DNA of 64,000 nucleotides from JACVRN01 sp035276685 (GTDB lineage Bacteria > Acidobacteriota > Blastocatellia > Pyrinomonadales > Pyrinomonadaceae): contig DATELK010000065.1 of NCBI GenBank assembly GCA_035276685.1, positions 1 to 64,000 of the forward strand, given 5' to 3'. Every line of letters starts with the position of its first letter. Positions within the stretch are counted from its first letter, which is position 1. Positions 45,091 to 54,825 of this stretch are shown piece by piece. The notes under the pieces were generated by a model. It was not told where the DNA came from and did no database searches. It saw only the letters and a program-made list of their open reading frames with translations. Position numbers and translations under genes: made by a program.

Positions 45091-46413
45091 TCATCTTCCT
45101 CCGCCCAGACCCTGCAAGACGGCCTTGTGCGTCTTCCCGCCCATCAGCATCTCCCGGTAGAGGCCCGACACGTCCTTCAACAGCCGCTCCTTCGAGTAGC
45201 TCGTTTCGACAAAGCTTGCCCCGCGCTCGCCCATCTCGCGGCGCAAAGTTTCGCTCTCAATCAAACAGGCCAGAGCTTCGGCGAAGGCTTCGGCGTTGCC
45301 GGGCTCTACCAGCACGCCGCGCTCACGCAGAGTGTAGCCTACAGGCGCGCTCCCGGCTAATGCGGAGCTATTCTCCTCGCCCAAGAGGTCTACGACACCG
45401 CCCACGCCCGTGGCGACGACGGCGCGACCATTCGCCATCGCCTCAATCAGAGTAAGCGGCGTCCCTTCGTTCAAAGATGTCAGCGCCACTATGTCCAGCG
45501 CCGGGTAAAGCCTTTCGAGGTCGCTTCGCGTACCCATAAAAGTTACGTCCGTCTGAACCTGAAGCTCGCGCGCCTGAGCCTCAAGCCCCGCGCGCAGGTG
45601 CCCGTCGCCGATAATCAGGAAACGAACGCGCCTATCATTCTTTCCGTGCAGCTCCCTGTAGCGCGCGACCGCTTTGAGAAAGAGCGAGTGGTTCTTGACC
45701 TCCGTGAGCCTGCCGATTATACCCACGGCCACGTCCTCGTCACCCAGGCCCAGCTCATCGCGCATCAGCTTACGTCGCGAGCGCCAGTCCGCGAAAGCCG
45801 AGGTGTCCAGCCCCAGAGGGATGACGGCAAACTGCTTTTCGCGACCTACATGAAACTCGCTGTGAATCTCCCTGTACTGCTGCGGGCTGATGGCGATGAT
45901 GCGGTCTGTAGCCAGTAGGGCCAGCATCTTTTCTATCGCCAGAAAGAGGCGCGTCTTCAGGTGGCCGTAGTAGCTGTGGAAGATGTGGCCGTGATAGGTG
46001 TGAACGAAGAGGCACGAGCGCCTTCGGCCGAGAAGCGCGCCCGGCGTGAGCCAACTGTAGAGCAGCCCCGCGAGGCGTCCCACAGTCCCGGCCTTGGCCG
46101 TGTGCGTGTGAACAATGTCGGGCCGCCACTTCAGAAAAAGACGATAGAGCTTCCAGACGGTCACTATGTCTTTCGGAGAAATCTCGCGGCTCATCTGCGG
46201 GATAATTATCGGCGAGACGCCGTGCTCTGCGGCGAAGTAGCTCATGTCGTCTTCGCCGGGCGGAACCCGGCCCGTCACGAGCAGCGTCTTCCAACCCTCA
46301 CGCTCAAGCCCTTCGTTCAACCAGACGACGTGGCGCGCGGGCCCGCCGACGTTGAGACGGGCGATGATACGCACTACCTTCGGATAAAGCTCGCCTGAGC
46401 CGACTTCACTCAT
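45091..46413 (-). CDS. Glycosyltransferase family 4
   Basis: A GT4 enzyme of 440 residues. RIIARLNVGGPARHVVWL gives the GG loop. VHTHTAKAGTVGRLAG and YHGHIFHSYYG in the first half are typical of the WcaJ-locus type GT4 group. VGIIGRLTEVKNHSLFLKA opens the donor half, with TSLNEGTPLTLIEAMANGR as an intact EX7E motif. It is followed by galE after 14 bases, which hints at but does not prove UDP-galactose use. Confidence 0.9.
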   Translation of the reverse strand: MSEVGSGELYPKVVRIIARLNVGGPARHVVWLNEGLEREGWKTLLVTGRVPPGEDDMSYFAAEHGVSPIIIPQMSREISPKDIVTVWKLYRLFLKWRPDIVHTHTAKAGTVGRLAGLLYSWLTPGALLGRRRSCLFVHTYHGHIFHSYYGHLKTRLFLAIEKMLALLATDRIIAISPQQYREIHSEFHVGREKQFAVIPLGLDTSAFADWRSRRKLMRDELGLGDEDVAVGIIGRLTEVKNHSLFLKAVARYRELHGKNDRRVRFLIIGDGHLRAGLEAQARELQVQTDVTFMGTRSDLERLYPALDIVALTSLNEGTPLTLIEAMANGRAVVATGVGGVVDLLGEENSSALAGSAPVGYTLRERGVLVEPGNAEAFAEALACLIESETLRREMGERGASFVETSYSKERLLKDVSGLYREMLMGGKTHKAVLQGLGGGR

Positions 46414-46423
46414 TTACTTCAGT

Positions 46424-47986
46424 CTAGTCCTGCGCCGGGGTCATAGCCGAACAGTCATAGACGCGCAGGGTAGCGCGGTCAAGCCTGCGGCATCTTCCCA
46501 GAAGCGCGCGAATGCCCTCGCCCTCGCGGCTGAAGAGCCTGGTTCTGTACGAGGGGATAACTACCATGCGGCCCGCTACCTCTTCCGGGGTCACGAGCCT
46601 GTACTTGCCCTTCTCGCGCACGTAGATTTGGTCTTCGTCAAAGGAGAGGTCAATAGGCCTGATTTTATAGTCGGGCCCGAGGTAGTGCTGGTAAATCTGC
46701 GCGCCGTTCATAAGCGCCTCGCGCTCGCCAATTACACCTTTGAGCCATGCTATGTCCTCGCGAGGCGCGGCGTCGTCCAGCATAGTGTGCAGCTTGCTTG
46801 CCCACGCGGTCGTCACCACCAATGCAGCCATGATAACTAAAAGGGCTGCGGCTGCCGTTGTCCTAGCGGGCCTTGCGGAAACGAAGCTGTCAACGGCAAG
46901 GCCTACCATGCAGGCGAGCGGCGCGAGCGCAGGCACGAGGTACTGCGGGACGAGCCCGAACGGAGTCACGACGATGATGATGATGGCGTAGACGACGCCT
47001 ATCACCATGAAGGGGCCAAAGCTGCGCGTCTTCTCCCTGTGCGCGTAAAAGAGCCACGCGCAGGCCGCAATCACTGGCAGAGAGATGGGCAGCAGGGTTA
47101 AGAAAGGCGCAAGCGTGCGGCGGTATTCCTGCCCCTGCAAAGACCTGTAAAAGATGACAATCGGCGTCTTGAAGAAAGAGGCCTTGAGGACGGAGCCCGG
47201 CCAGAAGAGAACGACGAACAGCGCCGTGAGCCCCGTGCCAATCAACACGTAGCGCCAGAAGCTGAGGCTCCTTATTCCTGAAACCCCGAGCGGCTTCCAT
47301 ATGAGAAGCGCTAGAAGAACAGCCGCCACCACCACCAGCCCCGTCTCAAGGCTCACGACCGTCAGCGCCACGGAGGCGCACAGCAGGAGGCCCGCCCTTC
47401 TGTCGCCGTCCTTTAACCAGCGGCTCAGGAAAGCCGCCGCGAGAGTCGTCCACACGGAGAGCCAGCCGTGATTCGATAGAGAGTAGAAGGCCAGATAGCT
47501 CAAGCCTATCCCGAAGACGAGAACGGCGAGCATGCCCGCGAGCGTGGGCGCGTCGGAAAGCTGTCGGTAGGCGTAAAAGAGCGCGCAGAGGAAAGCCAGA
47601 ACTCCAAGAAGCTGTCCTATGCGTATGGCGCGGTCGCTCTCGGAATTAAGCAGAGGAGTCGTCGCGGCCGTCACGTAGGCTATGAACGGAGGATGATAGT
47701 GCCTCAGGAGCAGCGGGTCTTTCTGCTCGTCATACTGCGGCGGGTAGGCTGGCTCCACGCCTTTGCGCTTGGAGTTGATGAACCCGAAGAACTCAAGGGG
47801 CGAGAGCGAGCCACGGTCTATGTAGTTAGTCACGAGCCCGAGGCGCGAGGCGTTATAGTAATCCACCTCGTCCAGATTCATGATGGTGTTGTGCAGGGGC
47901 CACAGCGCGAGGATGACCGCGACCCAGCCCACGAGGATTAAGCCTCCGAGCAGCTTATATGAAGAATGTTGACGGTTATCTTTCAC
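46424..47986 (-). CDS. Membrane glycosyltransferase of the GT39/ArnT type
   Basis: 520 residues from a GTG start. About eleven membrane helices, with the acidic catalytic loop after helix 1 (MNLDEVDYYNASRLG) and a soluble C-terminal part of about 120 residues. The layout matches GT-C enzymes that take a sugar from a polyprenyl-phosphate carrier on the periplasmic side. Two genes upstream lies a polyprenyl-phosphate glycosyltransferase that could make its donor. Target may be glycan, lipid or protein; not resolved. Confidence 0.78.
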   Translation of the reverse strand: MKDNRQHSSYKLLGGLILVGWVAVILALWPLHNTIMNLDEVDYYNASRLGLVTNYIDRGSLSPLEFFGFINSKRKGVEPAYPPQYDEQKDPLLLRHYHPPFIAYVTAATTPLLNSESDRAIRIGQLLGVLAFLCALFYAYRQLSDAPTLAGMLAVLVFGIGLSYLAFYSLSNHGWLSVWTTLAAAFLSRWLKDGDRRAGLLLCASVALTVVSLETGLVVVAAVLLALLIWKPLGVSGIRSLSFWRYVLIGTGLTALFVVLFWPGSVLKASFFKTPIVIFYRSLQGQEYRRTLAPFLTLLPISLPVIAACAWLFYAHREKTRSFGPFMVIGVVYAIIIIVVTPFGLVPQYLVPALAPLACMVGLAVDSFVSARPARTTAAAALLVIMAALVVTTAWASKLHTMLDDAAPREDIAWLKGVIGEREALMNGAQIYQHYLGPDYKIRPIDLSFDEDQIYVREKGKYRLVTPEEVAGRMVVIPSYRTRLFSREGEGIRALLGRCRRLDRATLRVYDCSAMTPAQD

Positions 47987-48029
47987 AGGTTCTACAGAAC
48001 AGAAGAAACGGCTCGTCTTTCGGAATCCT

Positions 48030-48734
48030 TTAGCGTTTACGGCAGAGCACCTGATACTGCGTGCCTAAGGGCAGACGTGATACGTGCGGCTCTATGAAAC
48101 GCAGCGCTCGCAGCATTCTGGGAAAGATGAACAGGAAGTCTGTGCGTAGAATCTCGAAGCCTCCGTCCTGAAGAAGGCGGCGGGCTTCCGGCGGAGTCAG
48201 CGTGATGGCGTCGCGGTCAAACGGGATGCGGCTCATCACGTAACGCGTCCCCGGATTCCAGGGATTATTCTCCCAGAAGGAGAAGAGCCCGCCCGGACGA
48301 AGCGAGCGATGTATGTAGTCAACGGCCCCTCTGCGCTGCGCGGGCGGGATGTGATGAAAGACGCCGTTACAGAAGCTGAGGTCTATCTGCTCTTTGGGCT
48401 TGTGCTCGTCGAGCAGCATGAACTGTGTCTTGTCCGAGCCGTGATGGGCTCTGGCGACCTCAAGCGATTTGGCGGAATTATCAACGCCCGTCACAGACTC
48501 TGCCCCCACAATCTCATGCAGGAAGGGCGCGGAGGTGCCTGTGCCGCAGCCGAAATCAAGAGCCCGTGCAGGCCGCTCGCCCAGTTTCGCCAGACAGTCC
48601 GCGAGCCACATCGCACGGCCGCGCGCGAAGTAGTGCTTGTCCTCGCCGGAGACGGCCAGGCCCTGCTCAAGCGCCGCGTCATACTCGGTCGCGTAGCCGT
48701 CGAACTCGGCTTTATAAGAAGAATGAGTGCTCAT
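48030..48734 (-). CDS. Class I SAM-dependent methyltransferase
   Basis: 234 residues. ALDFGCGTGTSAPFL is the SAM loop, VTGVDNSAKSLEVAR motif II, and CNGVFHHIPPAQR motif IV. LRPGGLFSFWENNPWNPGTR follows, as in many sugar or lipid O-methyltransferases. The ATG overlaps the stop of the polyprenyl-phosphate glycosyltransferase gene by four bases, so the two are coupled. It probably methylates a sugar added by this module. Confidence 0.85.
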   Translation of the reverse strand: MSTHSSYKAEFDGYATEYDAALEQGLAVSGEDKHYFARGRAMWLADCLAKLGERPARALDFGCGTGTSAPFLHEIVGAESVTGVDNSAKSLEVARAHHGSDKTQFMLLDEHKPKEQIDLSFCNGVFHHIPPAQRRGAVDYIHRSLRPGGLFSFWENNPWNPGTRYVMSRIPFDRDAITLTPPEARRLLQDGGFEILRTDFLFIFPRMLRALRFIEPHVSRLPLGTQYQVLCRKR

Positions 48735-49951
48735 CGTCGTCGCATCCCCAAAATGCTGACAAAGAAGCTGGACAGGACAGTCTGAAAGCCCAGCGCCGTC
48801 AGGGTCGCGCCCGGTATGACCCAGCGCATGGTGTGGCTGTAATCAAGGTGGCCGAAATCTATCAGCCGCCACTGGTTCATCGCCGACACGAGAAGCGCCA
48901 GTCCTATCAGCAGGCTTCCTGCTCCCAGAATCAACCCTCTCTCCAGATTAACAATCTCGAAGAAGCGGTTCATGCGCGGGTCGTCCGGCATGAGCCCTTC
49001 GCTGATGGCGAAGGTCTTGGAGAAGATGGCGAAGAGGATTGATTGATAGCCGCAGAGAATCGAGAGGCTGGCAAAGAGCAGCGTGTGCGCGTCAAAGGTG
49101 ATGCCCTTAATGGTCACGCCCGGAAGCGCCAGAGCGTAGCCCACGAGTCCAAGCAGGATGAGCAGAGCGCCCGGCGCGAGGAAGAGCCAGCGCGGGCTGT
49201 ACATCAGAAAGAAGCGAAGCGTGCGCCAGCCGTCGCGGAAAGTCTTCAGGTGCGGAGCATGAGAGGTGCGCCCGTCCGGATGCAGCGTAATCGGCACTTC
49301 AGTTATGCCTACACGATAGAGGCTCGACTTGATAATCATCTCGGTCGCGAACTCCATCCCCGTGCAGCGCAGGTCTAGCCGGTTATAAAGCTCCTTGGTG
49401 AAGCCGCGCAGGCCGCAGTAAACGTCATGAATCGGCGCGCGAAACCACTTGCGAACCATCATGGAGAACATCGGGTTGCCCCACCAGCGATGCAGGAAAG
49501 GCATGGCACCCGGCAAGACCTGTCCCCCGCCCCTTGGCAAGCGGCATCCCTGCACGAGGTCGAAGCCCTCTCTTAGCTTCTCTACAAACTTTGGCACTTC
49601 GAGGAAGTCGTAGGAGTCGTCTGCGTCTCCCATGATGACGAAGCGGCCGCGAGCGGCAGCGATGCCGCCCTGTAGAGCGCTGCCGTAGCCCTTGGCCTCT
49701 ACGTTGATGACGCGCGCTCCCAGACGGGTCGCGATGTCCTGAGAGCCGTCCATGCTGCCGTTGTCCGCGATGATGATTTCGCCGTCTATCTTGTGCTCAG
49801 TGAGCACGCGCTGGGCTTTCCTGATACAGGTCTCAAGCGTGTCTGCCTCGTTCAGGCAAGGCATCACGATTGACAGCTCCACGGGTCGGTCGCCGTTTGT
49901 CTCGGGCGCTGCGACCTGCTGCTCGCGCGTCAGGTTATCTTCAACCAGCAT
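48731..49951 (-). CDS. Polyprenyl-phosphate glycosyltransferase (DPM1-like GT2 with membrane tail)
   Basis: 406 residues. The GT2 domain has SIVMPCLNEADTLETCI, IIADNGSMDGSQDIA, the metal site MGDADDSYDF and CGLRGFTKE, all typical of dolichol/undecaprenyl-phosphate sugar synthases. After about residue 260 come four membrane helices. It should make an undecaprenyl-phosphate-linked monosaccharide on the cytosolic face. A strong ribosome site (AAGGAG, eight bases before the ATG) and 160 bases of non-coding DNA upstream suggest it may start a transcript. The GT39-like protein two genes on is the likely user of its product. Confidence 0.9.
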   Translation of the reverse strand: MLVEDNLTREQQVAAPETNGDRPVELSIVMPCLNEADTLETCIRKAQRVLTEHKIDGEIIIADNGSMDGSQDIATRLGARVINVEAKGYGSALQGGIAAARGRFVIMGDADDSYDFLEVPKFVEKLREGFDLVQGCRLPRGGGQVLPGAMPFLHRWWGNPMFSMMVRKWFRAPIHDVYCGLRGFTKELYNRLDLRCTGMEFATEMIIKSSLYRVGITEVPITLHPDGRTSHAPHLKTFRDGWRTLRFFLMYSPRWLFLAPGALLILLGLVGYALALPGVTIKGITFDAHTLLFASLSILCGYQSILFAIFSKTFAISEGLMPDDPRMNRFFEIVNLERGLILGAGSLLIGLALLVSAMNQWRLIDFGHLDYSHTMRWVIPGATLTALGFQTVLSSFFVSILGMRRR

Positions 49952-50113
49952 CTATACACTCCTTGCAAAAATATCCGGGGCGAGCCGGGCAGCAAACCAT
50001 CTGCGGAAAAAGCGGCCGTGATGAAAAAGGTTCGCTTGTGCCTCTGACCCCGGAAATGCTTATGAGGTTACCTTGCTTGAGGTCAGAAGCTAAATCAGAG
50101 ACCGGCTCTCTAC

Positions 50114-50626
50114 TTAAAAGCTCTCGTCCATACTGAAAATCGTTCGGGGGTCGTCCTCGTGCCTGATTACGTCCACCTCTTCGAGGCGGCCCTCGCCCAT
50201 GTAAAGCCTGTTGGGAAAGTTGAGCACTAGGCCGACACTGCTTCCCACGTTGCTATAAGCATGCACCACGCCCTTGGGAACCAGCACGGACTTAGGATTG
50301 TCTTCGCCCACCATGAGCGTCATCACGTTACCGTAGGTCGCGGAGTCGGCTCGATTGTCCCAGAGGCGCAGCTTGAAGCTCGACGGGCCTATGAAGCAGA
50401 AGAAGTCTGCCTGACTCGTGTGCTCGTGCGGCCCGCGCGCAACGCCCGGATGAGTCTCCGAGACGTAGGCCATCTGCGGATAGAACTCTTCGGCCAGTTG
50501 GTCGTGGCGGAACAGCTCGGCCAGCCACCCGCGCCCGTCACTGTGCTTCTGAATATCACGGACTTGGACGCCCACTATCTCTCCCTGCTTAAATGTCAGC
50601 GGCGACGCCTCAGGCTTCGGCTGCAT
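50114..50626 (-). CDS. dTDP-4-dehydrorhamnose 3,5-epimerase-related cupin
   Basis: 170 residues from ATG 50626, overlapping the nucleotidyltransferase gene by 17 bases. A single RmlC-like cupin: DGRGWLAELFRHDQL, VARGPHEHTSQADFF with clustered histidines, and VPKGVVHAYSNVG. It is shorter and more diverged than true RmlC, and the motif GPHEH replaces the usual GLHYQ. It may be a sugar epimerase or isomerase acting on the product of the coupled nucleotidyltransferase. Confidence 0.78.
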   Translation of the reverse strand: MQPKPEASPLTFKQGEIVGVQVRDIQKHSDGRGWLAELFRHDQLAEEFYPQMAYVSETHPGVARGPHEHTSQADFFCFIGPSSFKLRLWDNRADSATYGNVMTLMVGEDNPKSVLVPKGVVHAYSNVGSSVGLVLNFPNRLYMGEGRLEEVDVIRHEDDPRTIFSMDESF

Positions 50627-51362
50627 CTTCCGTCTCCATCTTGTTCGCGCCCGTCCTGGCCACCAGATTAGAAGCGTAGAGCAGACTATCAAACGTTCCG
50701 GCGTCCGTCCACCAGCCCGCAAGCTCCTCCCACGTCATCATGCCCCTCGTGATGTAGGCATTGTTGACATCCGTAATCTCAAGCTCGTGGCGCGCGGAAG
50801 GCACCAGGCCGCGTATGATGTCGAAAACTTCCGAGTCGTACATGTAAAGGCCCGTGACCGCGTATTCCGACTTGGGAACTTCGGGCTTCTCTTCTATGCG
50901 GAGAATCGTGCGGCCGTCCATCACAGGCACGCCGAAGCGCTGCGGGTCCGGAACCTTCTTCAGGATAATCTTCGCGCCCCGGCCCTGCTCCGCGTAGGCA
51001 CGCACGGCGCGGCAGATGTTGCCCTCGATGATGTTATCTCCGAGGGCGACGCAGACCGCCTCTTTGTCCGCGAAGTCTTCGGCCAAGGCGAGAGCGGCCG
51101 CGATGCCGCCTTCGCCTTCCTGATAAGTATAGTCCAGATGCGTCAGGCCGAAATCGCGCCCGTTCTTGAGCAGCCGCAGAAAGTCACCCGCAGAGTTTCC
51201 CCCGGTGACAATCATTATCTCTTTTATCCCGGCGTTTATGAGTGTCTGGATGGGGTAATATACCATAGGCCGGTTGTAGACGGGCAACAGGTGCTTGTTC
51301 GTCACAGCCGTCAAAGGCATAAGCCGCATCCCCAACCCACCGGCTAACACGACACCCTTCAC
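50610..51362 (-). CDS. Nucleotide-sugar pyrophosphorylase (RmlA-like)
   Basis: 250 residues from a GTG start. The nucleotide loop is VLAGGLGMRLMPLT, followed by NKHLLPVYNRPMVYYPIQTL, LGDNIIEGN and EEKPEVPKSEYAVTGLYMY, matching glucose-1-phosphate thymidylyltransferases. It is about 40 residues shorter than RmlA at the C-terminus, where the allosteric site normally lies, so feedback control may be absent. It overlaps the cupin gene. No rmlB or rmlD lies in the window, so the final sugar is uncertain. Confidence 0.86.
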   Translation of the reverse strand: MKGVVLAGGLGMRLMPLTAVTNKHLLPVYNRPMVYYPIQTLINAGIKEIMIVTGGNSAGDFLRLLKNGRDFGLTHLDYTYQEGEGGIAAALALAEDFADKEAVCVALGDNIIEGNICRAVRAYAEQGRGAKIILKKVPDPQRFGVPVMDGRTILRIEEKPEVPKSEYAVTGLYMYDSEVFDIIRGLVPSARHELEITDVNNAYITRGMMTWEELAGWWTDAGTFDSLLYASNLVARTGANKMETEDAAEA

Positions 51363-51414
51363 TTTGAGCAGAACCCCTCGGGCAGGATAGATAAGAGCAG
51401 GTCAGGCCTCTTTG

Positions 51415-53298
51415 CTAATCAATGAATCTCTGGAACCACAGCTCAAGCATCAGGAGCGTCCAGAGCTGGTGCGCGTAGTCGCGCTCGCCGCGAGTGTGAA
51501 GCTCGAACATGCGCCTGACCTCTTCCGCGCGGAAGAGCCCGCGACTCATGGCCTTTTCGCTCAGGATAGTCTCGGCCAGAAACTTTTTCATCTTATCGCG
51601 GAACCAGTAGCCTATGGGGACGCCGAAGCCCATCTTCGGGCGGTTCAGATTCTCCACCGGCAGAAGTTTTTTCAGCACGTTCTTCAGTATGTACTTCGTC
51701 GTCAGCCCCCGTAGCTTCAGCCTCTCAGGCAGGCTCGCCGCGAACTCTATGACGTGATGGTCAAGAAAGGGCGAGCGCGCTTCCAGAGAGACGGCCATGC
51801 TGGCTATGTCCACCTTGACCAGCAGGTCGTTCGGCAAGTAAGTCATGGTGTCCGTCAAAAGACTCGCGTCCACGACGCCCGCGCCGTTCGCGTGCTTGAA
51901 CCACGGCGCGAGCCACATAGCGGGGTCGTGTCCCTCCACGCCGCGACGAAACTCTTCCGTGTAAAGCTCGTCCTTCGCGGCCCTGTCGAGCACGCTCACC
52001 CACCTCAGATAACGCTCAACGGGCGGAAGAGAAGCCGCATGAAGAAAGCGCTTCATGCTCCTGACACGGCTCTTGCGAAGCTCTGAGGTTGGGATGAGGC
52101 TGACGGCCCTGCGTATCACGCCCTCGCGCAATAGCCCCGGCACTGCTCTGTAACGCTCCGCCAGCCGCATCGCCGCATAACGCTCGTAGCCCGCGAAGCA
52201 CTCGTCGCCTCCGTCGCCGTTCAGGGCCACGGTCACGTGCTTGCGCGTCTCGCGCGAAACGTAATAAGTGGGAATCGCGGAGGAGTCCGCGTAAGGCTCG
52301 CCGTAATGCTCCACGAGAGTGGGCAGCACCTCCATGGCGTCGGGCCGCACTATGAACTCGTGATGCTCCGCGCCGACGTGCTCTGCGACGCGGCGCGCGT
52401 GATGAAGCTCGCTGAAGTCCTGCTCGTCAAAGCCTATGGAGAAGGTCTTGACGGGCGTGGAAGACAGCTCACTCATCAGCGCGACGACGGCGCTCGAATC
52501 GATGCCGCCCGAAAGAAATGCGCCAAGCGGAACTTCGGACATCAGTCGCACGCGCACGGCTTCGCGTAGCACTTCTATGGCGCGCTCTCCGGCCTCCTCC
52601 TCGCTCATCTCTACTTTTTTGGAGAAGTCGGGCTGCCAGTACCGCTCAATTTTAATGTCGCCGTGCCTCTGCCAGAGCAGCGAGTGCCCCGGCTCAAGTT
52701 TGCGAATCATGCGGTAGGCCGTCAGAGGCGCGGGCACGCACATGAAGGAGAGGTAGTAATGAAGAGCCGCCGTGTCAATCTCGCGGCTCATCTTCGGATG
52801 CAGCAGCAGCGTCGTGAACTCAGAGCCGAAGATGAAGTCGTCGCCCACCTGCGCGTAAAGGAGCGGCTTTTTTCCGACGCGGTCGCGCGCCAGAAAAAGC
52901 TCTTCGCGTCGCTCGTCCCAGATGGCGAAGGCGAACATGCCGCGCAGGTGATTGGGGCAGTCCGCGCCGTAGGCTTCGTAGGCGTGGACTATCGCTTCGG
53001 TGTCGCTGTCGGTATAGAAGCTATGGCCCAGCTTCTCAAGCTTTTCCCTCAGCTCAAGGTAGTTGTAGATTTCGCCGTTGAAGACTATCCAGAGCGAGCG
53101 GTCTTCGTTGTGCATGGGCTGCTGGCCGCCCTTGAGGTCAATGATGGCGAGCCGCCGCATGGCGAGGCCCGCGCCGTCTTTCATGTAGAAGCCGTCCTCG
53201 TCAGGCCCACGGTGGCGTATGGCCTCGCACATGTTTGAGAGCAGGACGCTATCTACTGGCTCGCGGCTGCGGCGAACGATTCCGGTAATTCCACACAT
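51415..53298 (-). CDS. asnB: Asparagine synthase (glutamine-hydrolysing)-type amidotransferase
   Basis: 627 residues from ATG 53298, fixed by the nucleophile Cys2 (MCGITGIVR). The glutamine site FNGEIYNY (73-80) is intact and the PP-loop SGGIDSS is at 263-269, followed by FSIGFDEQDFSELHHAR. It is the third amidotransferase of this type in the window, most similar to the one at 6475-8430. It could make asparagine or amidate a uronic acid. It lies 51 bases downstream of the membrane-protein gene. Confidence 0.92.
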   Translation of the reverse strand: MCGITGIVRRSREPVDSVLLSNMCEAIRHRGPDEDGFYMKDGAGLAMRRLAIIDLKGGQQPMHNEDRSLWIVFNGEIYNYLELREKLEKLGHSFYTDSDTEAIVHAYEAYGADCPNHLRGMFAFAIWDERREELFLARDRVGKKPLLYAQVGDDFIFGSEFTTLLLHPKMSREIDTAALHYYLSFMCVPAPLTAYRMIRKLEPGHSLLWQRHGDIKIERYWQPDFSKKVEMSEEEAGERAIEVLREAVRVRLMSEVPLGAFLSGGIDSSAVVALMSELSSTPVKTFSIGFDEQDFSELHHARRVAEHVGAEHHEFIVRPDAMEVLPTLVEHYGEPYADSSAIPTYYVSRETRKHVTVALNGDGGDECFAGYERYAAMRLAERYRAVPGLLREGVIRRAVSLIPTSELRKSRVRSMKRFLHAASLPPVERYLRWVSVLDRAAKDELYTEEFRRGVEGHDPAMWLAPWFKHANGAGVVDASLLTDTMTYLPNDLLVKVDIASMAVSLEARSPFLDHHVIEFAASLPERLKLRGLTTKYILKNVLKKLLPVENLNRPKMGFGVPIGYWFRDKMKKFLAETILSEKAMSRGLFRAEEVRRMFELHTRGERDYAHQLWTLLMLELWFQRFID

Positions 53299-53349
53299 GT
53301 TCGGATTCCTATGAGAGGAGACTCTATGGGGCAAAGGTGAGCGAAGGCT

Positions 53350-54798
53350 TTAATCCACCCGCGCCCGGCTCTCTGTCTCCCTTCCCTCTTCTATCTTCAA
53401 AGGCTCTTCGGCGCGGCGCGGCTCTTCCTGCCAACGGCCGGGCAGTGCGCGCGACTGGCGCAGCGCGGCCACCTTCGCCAGATGCTCCGCCTCCTTCAGC
53501 TTGACCAGCCGCTTCTTCTCTTCTCTGACCTCCTGCATAAGGACGAAGCCAACGGCGACGAAGATGAAGTAGAAGACGAGGAGCTGCGAGCGCTGGCGAT
53601 AAGCCGTGCCCACGTTGCCCTGAAAGATGGAGTAAGAGATGGTCAGCATCAGGCTGAACATCAGGATTGGCAGCGCCTGCCTGAGCCGGAATTTAATCGT
53701 GAACCAGAGCCCCAAAACCAGAAACGGAACAGACACCCACCAGACGAGCATTTCGGGCAGCGTCAGGCTTTGTCTCAAGTTAGCAAGCTGCCACGGGAAA
53801 GGCGCGAACAGCAGATAGTTCATGCCTATCGGAATCGCGCTCAGTGCGCCGGAAGAGGTCGAAACGTCAACGTCCTTGCCGAAGGAGGACTTGGCCGTCT
53901 GCATCTGGTCAAGGCGTCCGACCTGAATCTTTTCCAGACTGCCGTAGGCTTCGAACTGCTGCGTGGCCGTCCTCAAAACGCCGAAGTAAGTCAGGAAGAG
54001 CCCGAGCATGAGGGCCGTGGCAAACTGTCTTATCATGCTGTTGGCCGTCAGGGTCTTCATCCCTATCAGCAGGCTCCCGCCTATGGCCGCCAGCACCATG
54101 TAAAAGATGTAGAAGCGCAGGCTCAGTAGCCCGAGAAGGGAAAAGCCCAGCAGCAGCGCGCTCTTTATGGTGAAACGCTCGCCGAGGCGCAGCACGAGCA
54201 GCATGACCACGCTCAGCAGGAAGACTATCAGCCCGTCCTTGAGCCCCTGCGACGACCAGAGAATCAGCGAAGGATAGAAGGCCGCGAAGTAAGCAGTCAC
54301 GCGCGCCACCTTGATGTTCTGGAAAATACGGAGCGCGCAGAAGAAGACGGCCGGGGCGGTGGCTGCTCCGGCCACGGCGCTGATGAACTGTATGGCGAGC
54401 GGGTTGCGCCCTATGACGGCGTAGACGCCCGCGACCAGATAGAGCATTCCCCAGCCGCCGCCTACGTAGTACTTCTCCACGTAAGACATCAACTGAGTGT
54501 CCTGGCCCTGCCAGATGGAGAGCAGCAGCTGGCCGAACTCGTCGTAGGTGACGGCGTCGCCTCCGAAGAAGGCTTGCAGGTTGGCTACGTAGATAAGCGT
54601 GCCGACCAGAATCCTGACTAAAAAGGCTGCGCCGAATAGCTTCAGCAGAAAGTTGCCGTGAGTGCGGTTTCTTGAGATGACGACGGCCGCCACGACGGCA
54701 AAGAGCAGCCCGACGATGATTGCCGAAGGGCCGTCCGGCACGAAGAAGACGACGCCCATGCAGACAAGCATCAAGCCTAGAATGATGAGGCTGTTCAT
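53350..54798 (-). CDS. Polytopic membrane protein, possible polysaccharide polymerase or GT-C enzyme
   Basis: 482 residues. About eleven membrane helices and a charged cytosolic tail (EEKKRLVKLKEAEHLAKVAA). The first periplasmic loop has FFGGDAVTYDEFG, an acidic motif like that of GT-C transferases, and a later loop contains FAPFPWQLANLRQS. No Wzy_C signature is visible. In position and size it could be the chain polymerase or a membrane glycosyltransferase. I cannot choose between them. Confidence 0.7.
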   Translation of the reverse strand: MNSLIILGLMLVCMGVVFFVPDGPSAIIVGLLFAVVAAVVISRNRTHGNFLLKLFGAAFLVRILVGTLIYVANLQAFFGGDAVTYDEFGQLLLSIWQGQDTQLMSYVEKYYVGGGWGMLYLVAGVYAVIGRNPLAIQFISAVAGAATAPAVFFCALRIFQNIKVARVTAYFAAFYPSLILWSSQGLKDGLIVFLLSVVMLLVLRLGERFTIKSALLLGFSLLGLLSLRFYIFYMVLAAIGGSLLIGMKTLTANSMIRQFATALMLGLFLTYFGVLRTATQQFEAYGSLEKIQVGRLDQMQTAKSSFGKDVDVSTSSGALSAIPIGMNYLLFAPFPWQLANLRQSLTLPEMLVWWVSVPFLVLGLWFTIKFRLRQALPILMFSLMLTISYSIFQGNVGTAYRQRSQLLVFYFIFVAVGFVLMQEVREEKKRLVKLKEAEHLAKVAALRQSRALPGRWQEEPRRAEEPLKIEEGRETESRARVD

Positions 54799-54825
54799 AT
54801 CAGCAACTTAAAGCGCAGGGCGAGA

